Origin: Emiliania huxleyi CCMP1516
Taxonomy: Eukaryota > Haptophyta > Isochrysidales > Noelaerhabdaceae
Assembly (NCBI RefSeq): GCF_000372725.1
Contig: NW_005202428.1
Location: forward strand, 1,326,438-1,390,437
Length of the DNA stretch: 64,000 nucleotides
Direction of reading: 5' to 3'
Shown here: positions 53,758 through 62,949 of the stretch, piece after piece
How positions within the stretch are numbered: the stretch's first letter is position 1
Layout: each line of letters begins with the position of its first letter
Translations under genes and position numbers: made by a program
Notes under the pieces: generated by a model
Told to the model about the DNA's origin: nothing
Database searches by the model: none
What the model saw: the letters and a program-made list of their open reading frames with translations, nothing else

Positions 53758-55803
53758 CCGCGAGGTTTACGAGATGGTGATGGTGTCGCACGCACATCAG
53801 GGTCACACACGCAGTCGCAGACGAGATGAGCACCATCAAATGTCCATGCTTGTGGTTGTGCGCTTGTGCGAGACAGTCTCAGTTGGCCTTGGGACGCTGA
53901 AAAACAAAAAAGCTGTTTCGAGTTTGGAATACGCCGTGTTGGGTGTGTGAGGCGCAGGCGGTCCCCGCCGTTCCAGCTCTTCCTAAGTTAGCCCCTAAGC
54001 GACTACCCACTCTCCGAACGGGTCGACGTGTAATCTCTCTCTCTCTAGTAGCTACCTAGCGTTTAACCTACTGTCCACTATATGAAAGCGGTGTGGCCCC
54101 GCGTGAACAGCAGGGCCAGCTCCCGACCACGGCGCCGCAGGCGCCTGTTGATAGGTCCAGGTGATAGCCCTGGATAGGCAATGCATACGCCTAGTTGGGC
54201 CTCGGATCGCCCGACCGCGTCCCGGTGCTCTCTGTGGTCGGATTTGTGACGCCGCCGCACCGCGCCGCGGCCGGGCCCTCCGGAGGCCGAGGATGGCCGT
54301 GACGGACCGGGACGAGCTCTGGGAGGTTTAGTGTCAGCGTATATATTGTAGAGACCAACCATGTGCACAATATCTCTCAGTCTAGCTAAGCCTGGGAAGG
54401 CGATGCCGGGGCCGTACAGCAGCTTGGTGGTGCTTCGCCGGCGTGCGTCCCGGAGCGACCGTCCCGGACGGGCGGTCCGGGGGAGGAAAACTCAGGGCAA
54501 CGCCGACACCGCTCTGACGACTGTTTACTTCAAACAAAGACAGTCGCACGCGCCGCAGCGCGGCGCGTGCGACTGTCAGGAGCGGATCCGTCGCAGTTAG
54601 TCGTGTTCACGCCGGCTAGTGATTTCACTGTGGCACAGCTCGCGTTACAAAACCTTGGTTTGACCATTTGCGCAAAAAGGTACATGTCGGTGCCTTCCGG
54701 AGGCAGCTGCGACCGCCGCCGAGTAGACGGTGCACACNNNNNNNNNNNNNNNNNNNNNNNNNNNNNNNNNNNNNNNNNNNNNNNNNNNNNNNNNNNNNNN
54801 NNNNNNNNNNNNNNNNNNNNNNNNNNNNNNNNNNNNNTGCCTCTGACCGCCACCGTTCCCAGGCTGCCTAATGGGATGGAAAGGAAGGCTCGGCGAGCGT
54901 ATAGAGGCGTGCTCGACCTCGTCGTGGCAACCTGTACGGCAGCGCTGGTAGGCGCGATGAGCGTCGTGCCACCTGACCCGAGACGGGTCGCAGGCGTCGT
55001 ACCGAGCGCGTCGAGACCGTGTCCTGATGTGATCTGTACGGGTGAGTCACGTCGGCGTCAAAGGAGCGACGTGCGACCTGTCAGAGCTCTATCTCCGATC
55101 GCAGCTGCCTCTGCGCGTCCTGGGGATGTACCTTTGTCGCGCGCCGGAGACGACTCGACGCCGCTGAGATCGGAGATCAAGCTCTGACAGGTCGCACGTC
55201 GCTCCTTTGACGCCGACGTGACTCACCCGTACAGATCACATCAGGACACGGTCTCGACGCGCTCGGTACGACGCCTGCGTCCCGTCTCGGGTCAGGTGGC
55301 ACGACGCTCATCGCGCCTACCAGCGCTGCCGTACAGGTTGCCACGACGAGGTCGAGCACGCCTCTATACGCTCGCCGAGCCTTCCTTTCCATCCAATTAG
55401 GCAGCCTGGGAACGGTGGCGGTCAGAGGCAAAGCCTGCGAGGGGTGGTGGAACCACATGTCACGGCTGCTGCCGGCTCGACCCCACGCGGATAGCCTCCG
55501 AAGGCTGACTTTGCGGCACCATCATCGGACGATGTCGACGAGTTGGATCGCTCTCGCGGTAGCCAGATGACCTCCCATACTTGATATCACATGACACATC
55601 GGCCAGAGGGCCGCAGGAAGCGCGGGGGAGGGCGCTGGGAGCAACACGGAGCTCCGTTGGAGACGTTTTCAAGAGATTACATAGCGTGTCAGAGTGAAAT
55701 GGGTAATGGCACTAGCCGCCGGGATCGTGTCAGTGTCCTGACTAACCTGGGCACAGACTTTCGGCTTGGACAGTAGTATCTAGTTAAAGCGCAGCTTTTC
55801 ACT
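53758..55803. repeat. Intergenic: dispersed repeat copy 3, gap, and long palindrome
   Basis: Positions about 54125-54545 are a copy of the repeat at 31515-31945. A 100-N gap occupies 54738-54837. Positions 54838-55430 form a near-perfect inverted repeat centred on 55134: arms of about 265 bases and a spacer of about 65, with only a few mismatches (for example gggatgg against ttggatgg). The left arm is cut by the gap, so the arms may be longer. No gene is recognised, although each arm encodes the same peptide (RAYRGVLDLVVATCTAALVG). Confidence 0.85.
54738..54837. other. Assembly gap (100 N)
   Basis: Lies at the left border of the long inverted repeat, so the repeat may continue into it. Confidence 1.
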
Positions 55804-58034
55804 TCAGTCCAGGTCCAACACAGGCGGTGCCACCGCTGCTGCGGGAGCCGCCGCTGGGGCCGCCGTCACGGTCGCGCCGCCGCCGCCGCCGCTGCCGCCG
55901 CCGCCGCCGCCTGAAGACCCGAGCGCGAGGGCGCCGTCGCTGCCGACGCTGGCCGCCGCCGCGTCGAGGATGGCCGGCCAGTAGGCCTCCCCGAGGCTGT
56001 TGAGCCTGCTGAGGAGCGCCGCGGCGTTCTTCTGCAGCGACGCGGCGAGCGCTTGCTCGATGCGCGTCTTGACCGTCTCGGAGAAGAGCGAGGCGGCCTT
56101 GGTCGCGAGCCAGCCCATCGCGGCGGACCCGCTGCTGCGCACCTGCGGGGGCCGCGGCGGCGCCAGCTCGAGGCCGGAAGCTCTGGTCCACCGGGGGTGG
56201 ATTGACTGGCTGGACCGCTTGGCTGACGAGGCACCGTAAGGTCGAGGTGGTGCAGCTTGATCAGGGGCGGGTCCATGCCGAGCTGCGGAGGAGCCGGCCC
56301 CGCGCCGCCAGCCGCCTCCTCCGCCGCCCCTCTCGGAGGCGCCGCCGCGTCCGCCACGCCGCCGGCCGCCTTTGCGAGCCGCGCCGCCGCCCACGCCCGT
56401 GCGGCGGACGTCTGGTCGAGTCGAAAGGAGAGGCGAATCTCAGACGCGCCCGAGTGGCACTCGAGCTCGCCTGAGCAGCGGCTACAGCCGTGAAGAGACG
56501 CTGTTCACAGCTCCGAGCCGCCCGAGTGGCGCTCGAGCTCGCCTTCGCCGCCCACCCTCGCCCACCGCTGGTGCTGCACCTTCCAGCGGACGCCTCGTAG
56601 CCGGAAGGAGACGCCCCTCGCCTAACAAAGAATTGTGTTTGCGAAAAAGAAACACGCCGCGCCGCCGGAAGGCGACGCCCCTCGCCTCGAGGACGAGGGC
56701 GGGACCGTCCGCGACGGCGAGAGTGAGGCGGTCGGGCGGGATGTGCAGGCTGCTCAGGTCGATGTCGCTCAGCTCGTACGCAAGCGACTCGCCTACTCAC
56801 GGCCAGAGGCGTGGGGGGGCGCTGATCACGGCAGCAGCAGCTCGCGCGCCAGCGACTCGCCCTCGGCGCAGCGTGAGACGGGCGGCACCTCGCACCGTCA
56901 AGCGAGGGGTGTGAAGGGAGGGGCGTGAGGAGAGGCGCACCTCCGCTAATCCATTACTACTGCTGAGAGAGTTGATTCCTCGACTCCTCAAGCACCTCCA
57001 CCGTCGGCAGGTACAGAGGTGCTACTCTAGTACTACTGGGGGAGTTGAAAGCACCTCCACCGTCGGCAGGTACGAGGAGAGGTACGAGAGCAGCGCGTCG
57101 CGGGCGCGGCTCAGCAGCTCGGCGCGCGCTTCCGGGTCGACGAGCGCGCGCTCCCCGTCCGAACAGATCGCCTGCACTGCGCCGCTGTCGAGCCGCTGCA
57201 GGGCGGCGACCTAGGCGAAGGTCCCGAGAAGGGTCGGCGAGGGCTCTGCCCGCCGCTGCCGAGCCGCTGCAAGGCGACCCCGTGCGCCAGCGCCTGCTGC
57301 CCGAGCTTCTGCTCCTGCACCCACTGGACGGCTCCGCCCAGCCGCCCGCCGTCGCCCAGCCCGCCGTCGCCCGGCTGCCCGCCGTCGCCGCCGCCCTGAC
57401 TGCTTCCGGCGCAGACGTCGCACTTGACGCTCCCGCCGACGACGCGGAGCTGCACCTGCACCGCCGGTGGCGAGGGCTGCAGGCTACCGGTGGCGAGCGC
57501 GAGGACTCTGCGCAGAGCGTCCGGCTCGACGCCGCTTGTGGCGACGAACGATGCGCCCGCACTGACCGCGCTGCCGACGATGCCGCTGTCCACCGCGCCA
57601 CGCAGGCGGCTGACTGCGCCGTCGATGACCGCCGCGCTCTCCGCGGCCGCCGTGACGGACTGCTCCTCGACGTACCCGAGCACAGAGATGGCAGACTCGG
57701 AAGCCAGCACGTGGCCAAGCACCCGGTTGCCCTCCCGTCTGAGCGCCTCCAGCTCCTCCGACGATGCCACCGCGTCCAGCGCCGCTCGCACAGACTCGCC
57801 GCCGCCAGGTGCCATAACAGCAGCGACAGCAGCGTTGGGGAATGAATCGACGCTGATCCCGGCCGACTCAAGTTGCTGCCGAGCGGCCGCGGCAACGTCG
57901 TCGAGGGAGGGAGCGCCCTGCTCGGCCAGCACCTCTTTCACCGTCTGGTCCACGCGGCCCACTGCCGAGCTTAACTTTGCCGCCGCGACCGACGCCGTGG
58001 CCGCCGCTCTCTCGGCGAGGGCGTCGGCGTCCAT
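55804..58034 (-). CDS. BPI/LBP-like lipid-binding protein
   Basis: Start at ATG 58034 (MDADALAERAAATASVAAAK); stop TGA at 55806-55804. The first exon (to about 57279) has amphipathic helices and VQLRVVGGSVKCDVCAGS. Five short introns (57211-57278, 56996-57054, 56793-56860, 56622-56685, 56471-56542) and a longer one separate later exons. Joined, these read VAALQRLDSGAVQAICSDGE, DALLSYLSSYLPTVEVLEES, ESLAYELSDIDLSSLHIPPD, VLEARGVSFRLRGVRWKVQH, ELECHSGASEIRLSFRLDQT, MDPPLIKLHHLDLTVRSSGS and GWLATKAASLFSETVKTRIE. The pattern (alternating beta strands of the tubular lipid-binding fold, then WLATK...LFxxxVKxxIExAL) resembles BPI/LBP proteins. No signal peptide is obvious. The region between NQLSQQ and ESLAYE is uncertain. 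A different elongated lipid-transfer family is possible. Confidence 0.55.
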
Positions 58035-58395
58035 ATATTTATGTACACACGTGCACACACGCGGGCGGCCGGTGGGGCGCGTGAGGTCCGCACGCACTTC
58101 GCGACGGGCAGGCTCGATACGGCCGCTGGCCGGGGCGGCCGCTCGACCGGCCGCCGCGGTCGTTCCGGCGGCGGCGTCGGCGTCGGCGTCGCAGCGAACT
58201 GGGTTCGGCTCCTACCCAGATAGGGGGTCTGCGGCACGGTTAGACCCTATGCAATACATAGATACACACGTGTGTGGTGGGGGCCGAAGCCGCGAAGCGG
58301 CTGGACGTGACAGTTTTTCTTTGTGGCTACGTGTCGATGAGAGCTCTCCTTCTGGACGGTCTGGGGGGGGGGGGGGGGATAGGTAGGTAGGGCGG
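58035..58395. other. Intergenic, no gene seen
   Basis: GC-rich sequence with a poly-G run at 58362-58378 just before the PARP fragment. A minus-strand open frame here has no recognisable content. Confidence 0.45.
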
Positions 58396-58722
58396 ATCAG
58401 AACGGGCTCGACCCGCGCTTCTCCAAGGGCGGCTTCTACGGCAAGGGCATATACCTCGCGGAGGACCCGTCCTACCCGATCGGCGGCCGGTACGCGCACC
58501 GCTCTCCGCTCGGGCGGGAGCCGCGTGCAGCTCTCATCGTGAAGGCTCGCAGCAAGAGATGCAGCGCATCAGCGCGGAGACGAGGGCGATGTGCATGCCG
58601 GACGTGCGTCGAGGGCCCTCCCCGACTTCTCTACGTTCTACGACAGCGTGCGCGGCGGGCCGCACCGCCCCTTCGTCTCCGGCGGAGGCGAGAACGGGTG
58701 CGACGCCTCGCCAGGCATCGGC
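58396..58722 (+). pseudogene. Fragment of a PARP catalytic domain
   Basis: The plus strand encodes QNGLDPRFSKGGFYGKGIYL followed by AEDPSYPIGGRYAHRS, then RAALIVKA. After frame changes come MQRISAETRAMCMPDVRR and YDSVRGGPHRPFVSGGGENG. GKGIYLAE...Y and SVxGGxxRPF..GGGENG are hallmarks of poly(ADP-ribose) polymerase catalytic domains. The start of the domain and the terminal strands are missing. A gag-like minus-strand reading frame begins at about 58738-59267, suggesting that the gene was cut by an insertion. Not expected to be functional. Confidence 0.65.
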
Positions 58723-59267
58723 ATGGCTCGGACGCCGCTCCCGCGAGAGGAAGTGTTTGCTGGCGGGGTGGGGGCGAGAAGCGGACCACAGCGAAGCAGC
58801 GGGTTTTCTTCTTTCCTTATTAAATTCTTCTTTACTTTCCCGTATTTTTTGCGAGCCTTCGATGTTATGAAACAAACGCAAGGCGGAGGGTCTGCCCTGC
58901 TCTCGTCTGCGCTAGTTTCTGCTTCGTCCTCACCGGCGTCTCTCCTCTTCCTTCTCCCCTTCTTGTATGCTTTGTACATCGCGTCGATTCCTTTTCGCGT
59001 GAGCACCAGCCTGAAGCCCGCCCAGCATCTGAACCGCTCCCTAAGTCGAAGGAGCATCATCAGTCTCACCCACTTCGCTCTCTGCCCACCGTCTCCGCTC
59101 CCTCCCGCTTGAGCCGCCGTCGCGGCCCTCGTTCGTCCCACTGGCTGTTGGCCCGTCCCTGCGTTGCCTGCGTTATCCCTCCTCTGCGACTCCCTCAAGG
59201 CCGGCCGAGCCTCTTTCCACCCAGTGAAGAGCTTCCTCAGCCACTCGATGTGTTCCTCTCTCTTCAT
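58638..59267 (-). mobile_element. Charged gag-like ORF, probable element remnant
   Basis: 209 codons from ATG 59267: MKREEHIEWLRKLFTGWKEA, RAKWVRLMMLLRLRERFRCW, AGFRLVLTRKGIDAMYKAYK and an acidic ADESRADP segment. The pattern resembles the minus-strand peptides at 34750-35545. The word gccctccgtagtatcgc beside the start (59271-59287) recurs at 59620-59636, and a TAAA run follows at about 59288-59304. The C-terminal part overlaps the PARP fragment and is probably not original. The element class is unknown. Confidence 0.4.
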
Positions 59268-59893
59268 TATGGCCCTCCGTAGTATCGCATAAATAAATAA
59301 ATAAAAACGGACACCTCTACTGTGAGATGGGTAAAAAGGAACAGGCCCCCGCCCTCACGATCTTCGTGCAGGGTTCTTTGTGGTTGAGGGTGTGGTCGGC
59401 GACTAGCCGGGGTCGTCCTCCCGCGATGGGGGACTAGCACTAGCCGTCTTCCACATGGTCCCTCGGGTCCCTGCTGCTCCTAATCTCTTCGTACATCCTC
59501 CTGCTGATCTCCGCAAAGTCCTGCTCCCCCCCTCGTCTCGCCCTGCGCGTCTGCTCCGCCTCACCGTCTTCTGCCCTGCGTCGTCTGGCGACGGGTCCTC
59601 CATAGTCGGTCGAGGTCGCCGCCCTCCGTAGTATCGCGAGGCGTCCCTCTCCCCTCGTTTGCAGAGGGGTCGGCATCTGGACCCAAAGGTTGGTGCCCAG
59701 CAAGTGTGAGTGGTGAGCCGCGTGCACGGCTCTGCGGTATTGCTGATCGCGCGGGCTCTTGGACGGCGCCGCTCGCCCCGGTTTCTTTTTTCTCAGCGTA
59801 AGTTCTGTTTTGGTTTTCTTCGTGTCCACACACACATGCACATGTGCATGCACATGCGAAGAATGCCCTGAGCCCTCCGTTTCCCCTGAACTC
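59268..59893. other. Intergenic, repeat-bearing
   Basis: Contains the second copy of gccctccgtagtatcgc (59620-59636) and a minus-strand frame with EQDFAEISRRMYEEIRSS that may be another piece of the same element. Alternating cacatgcacatgtgcatgcacatg at 59831-59856 is self-complementary. Confidence 0.45.
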
Positions 59894-61318
59894 TCATGAC
59901 ACTCTTGACACACCGACGGGCTCCTCCCCAGCGTCGGCTCTGTGCCACGTCGTCGTCCCGTCGGCATGGTCGCATACGACGACACGGGCCGACTCCAGCC
60001 GTCGCATCGCCGCGTCGGAGCGATCAAACTCCTTCGCCGCGCGCCACTCCCCACGACGGCGCACCAAGGCCGTGACCGTCGCACTGTCGAGCGGCCCGCG
60101 CGACTCGACCAGCTCGTCGAGCGCCGCAGCGTCCGCCTCGGCGGCGGCAGCCGCGGCTGCCGCGGCCCTCGCCGCGGCCTGCTCGTGCTGCTCCGCCGCC
60201 TCGGCCGCCTCCGCCGCCTCGTAATCGTAGCCGACGAGGGCGCTCGTCGGCGCGCCGCGTCGCCTGCTCCACGATACGAGTCCGTCGTCGGAGGAGTCGT
60301 CGTCAGAGGGTGCGCCTGCGCTACCCTCGCCGCGGCCCTCCTCCGTCTGGCCCTCCTCGCCCTCGTCGCTCTCGTCGCTCTCCTCCTCCGAGGGGGGCAG
60401 GTCCATGTCGTCCATGTAGCTCCCCGCCGCGACCGCGCGCCGCTTCGCGGCCTCCCTCTCCGCCTGGTCCGCCGCCTTCTCGGCTAGCATGCTGGCCTCC
60501 GCCGCGCGCACCCCCGCGGCGTCCGGCGCGGCGGCGTACGCGTCGAGAGCCGCGCGGTTGAGGCGAAGGAACTCGGCGCCAAACGAGAACTGCGCCATCA
60601 GGTCGTGAGCATCCTGCTGGAGGCCGACAATGTAGAGGCTCGCGGCCATCGCCTCGGCCGTGTTCATCTTGAAGGGGCGGCCGTAGTTCACCGGGTTGGC
60701 CGCAACCATGTAGGGCAGGATCCGGTGGAGCCGGGCGCGGCCGAGCTTGCGCGACGGCACCTTGTCGAGCTGGTTCCACGAGCAGTTGACGCCGCCCACG
60801 CCGTGCACGCGCACTGTCTCCAGGTCCTCGCGCGAAATGACAGTCTGCGCCTCGCTGCTCAGCACGATGCCCGCGTAGTTCTGCCCGACCTTGAGCGTCT
60901 TGGCCATGCCCAGCCGCACCAGCTTTGAGCCGCTGTCGCGCTTGGAGTCATTCTGGTTGAACTCCCACATCCGCAAGACGCCCGCGAAGCGACGCCGCGC
61001 CACCAGCGTCTCATTGCCGCCACCACAGTCGTCGTCGCTGTCGCTGCCGCCGTCGCCACTGCCGGCGTCCTCGTCCTGTCCTTCTTCGCTCTCGCTATCC
61101 GTGGGCACCATCCCTGTGGTCGCTGCCTGCGGGGCGAGCACATCCTCCTCCTCCTCGCTGCTCTCACCCTCCTCCTCCGCGCCAGCCTCGGCGTGTGTCG
61201 TCGCGCTGCTGCCGCCGCCGCCGCTGCCGCCGCTGCAGCTGCCGCCACTGCGTCCACGTCCACGTCCACGGCCGCGGCCGCGGCCGCTTCCGGCACGAGC
61301 ACTGCCGGCACGCGGCAT
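59894..61318 (-). CDS. TSR3: TSR3 18S rRNA aminocarboxypropyltransferase with CysRS-like tail
   Basis: 474 codons from ATG 61318 (MPRAGSARAGSGRGRGRGRG), no intron. A Gly/Arg and then acidic N terminus leads into the core: MWEFNQNDSKRDSGSKLVRL, GMAKTLKVGQNYAGIVLSSE, VRVHGVGGVNCSWNQLDKVP, ARLHRILPYMVAANPVNYGR and PFKMNTAEAMAASLYIVGLQ, then AQFSFGAEFLRLNRAALDAY. This is the complete TSR3 core, which adds the aminocarboxypropyl group to a hypermodified pseudouridine in 18S rRNA. A long acidic, Ala-rich linker follows. The last roughly 60 residues (GEWRAAKEFDRSDAAMRRLE, VVVCDHADGTTTWHR) resemble the C-terminal segment of cysteinyl-tRNA synthetases, which is unusual for TSR3. Confidence 0.88.
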   Translation of the reverse strand: MPRAGSARAGSGRGRGRGRGRGRSGGSCSGGSGGGGSSATTHAEAGAEEEGESSEEEEDVLAPQAATTGMVPTDSESEEGQDEDAGSGDGGSDSDDDCGGGNETLVARRRFAGVLRMWEFNQNDSKRDSGSKLVRLGMAKTLKVGQNYAGIVLSSEAQTVISREDLETVRVHGVGGVNCSWNQLDKVPSRKLGRARLHRILPYMVAANPVNYGRPFKMNTAEAMAASLYIVGLQQDAHDLMAQFSFGAEFLRLNRAALDAYAAAPDAAGVRAAEASMLAEKAADQAEREAAKRRAVAAGSYMDDMDLPPSEEESDESDEGEEGQTEEGRGEGSAGAPSDDDSSDDGLVSWSRRRGAPTSALVGYDYEAAEAAEAAEQHEQAAARAAAAAAAAAEADAAALDELVESRGPLDSATVTALVRRRGEWRAAKEFDRSDAAMRRLESARVVVCDHADGTTTWHRADAGEEPVGVSRVS

Positions 61319-61522
61319 TTCTGCACGTAGGGCACGCACCCACACACGGCCCCGGGCGATGGCAGCGGCGCTGTCTCGCGGTCTCTTGGGGAGGGGGGGG
61401 GGGCGAGACCTCGGAAGAGTTGCTCTTCGCAATGGGTCCCTCGAGAGGGGTACCCTGGGTGGGGGGTACTCGCCAGGCACACGGCCACAAGAGACAGCCG
61501 CCAAAAGAAACCGCAGGAGGCT

Positions 61523-62949
61523 TCATGTATGGTAACGCTTGCGGCCATAATCGCCCCCGGGTGTCGTCTGCACGCGCCGCGGCACCGAGGCCCGGCCTGG
61601 CTTGCGGCGGCGCCACGCTTCGCGGGGTCGGGCGCCACTGTCCACCTTCGCGCAGCACCGCACGTGCTGCGGCGGTCGGAGGTGCCGCGCCGCCGCACCG
61701 AGCGCCGCCGTTGCGTTCCAGCCCCACTCGGCGCATGCGCCGCAATCGAAGCTATCGTGCGAGGCATTGTACATGTCGAAGAGGTCGGCCACCATGCGCG
61801 CGTGCATCGAGTTGAGCACCTTGTGCACCACCAGCACCTTTGCCGCGTACTTGGACAGGTTCTTCTCGCGCGCATCCACCCACCGCATGTTGTGCACCCA
61901 GTTCTGCGGGCGGGCGGGGCAGCGAGGCGGGGGTGAGGAGTGGGAGTGAGGGGTGCGTTTGGGCGCACACTAGGGGATGGCGCGAGCGGAGGCCGCCCCA
62001 CCTCGAGAGTGAAGTACGTGACTGGCAGCTGCAGGGCAGCCGCCCGCCGCAGCAGCAGGTAGGCGAGGCCAACGTCCTCGTGGTCCCAGCCGGCGTCGGC
62101 GCGAAAGTCGTCTGCGGTGGGACGATCGGTGCCCTGCCCCTCCTCCAGGGCCTCTCTGGCAAGGCGCGACGACATTACGTTCAGGCTGCCGTCGGCGAAG
62201 GGGAAGGGTCCCACCGCACCCTTGCACGCTGCAGTCTCCAGCACGAGGGCACGCTGCGCGGGGAGCGAGTCCGGGAGCCAGGCATCCTGAAGGCTGCCAC
62301 ACGCGCAGCCGACGTTAAGGGCCGGACAGCCGCCTGCATTCTGTACAGTCGGGCCGGAGCCAGGCGGCAGGGGCGGCTGCCAGAGCCTCCAGCGGAGCGT
62401 GCCATAGTAGGCGTAGGACGAGTGACGCCGGCGGCCGCCTTCCCTGCGCCCCTGCGCCGCCATGAGCAGCATGTCGGCGCGCAGCTTTGGAAGGTGCAGA
62501 AGCGAGTCGTCGTCCACCTTGGCGATCCACTGGTACGACGCGTACGACGCATCACCCGCAGCGTGCCGGTACCATGCGAGCGTCTTGTGCGCCACAGACG
62601 TCTTGCTGCACTCGGGCGCTTCGACGCGGACCCAATCGGCGTAGCGCTGCAGTTCCCAGTGGACGACTGCGAGCGGCTCCCGATTGCAGCACATGCTGAA
62701 GCCGCAGCCACTCATGTCGCCGAGCACGTATCGGACCGCCACGTCCGGCATGCTGCCAAGTGAGGGTGCGTAGTGCATGCGCTGCCAGGTGCGCTGGTCA
62801 AAGTTGAGCGGCGCAGTGATGACGCCGATGACGAGGAGATGAGCCGAGGGCAGGACGCTGCTGGCCGCGCGAGCGCGAGCACGCCTGCGCAGCGCTCCGG
62901 GGCGCACACCAAGCACGGGCGTGCTCAGGGTGAGGCAGATGGCGAACAT
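61523..62949 (-). CDS. GT31-like (beta-1,3-galactosyltransferase type) glycosyltransferase
   Basis: Start at ATG 62949 gives MFAICLTLSTPVLGVRPGAL, a short hydrophobic leader or membrane anchor. Exons 62949-62002 and 61904-61523 join across intron 61905-62001 (GT-AG). Core motifs: LLVIGVITAPLNFDQRTWQR (start of the domain), DVAVRYVLGDMSGCGFSMC, KTLAWYRHAAGDASYASYQW, IAKVDDDSLLHLPKLRADML (DDD metal/donor site) and GWDHEDVGLAYLLLRRA (EDVxxG-type acceptor/catalytic region). These match the Galactosyl_T family. It probably acts in the Golgi on glycoproteins or surface polysaccharides; the sugar is not known. The C-terminal exon has paired Cys residues (FDCGACAEWGW, HVRCCAK). An alternative upstream start exists in the frame but is less leader-like. 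Confidence 0.75.
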
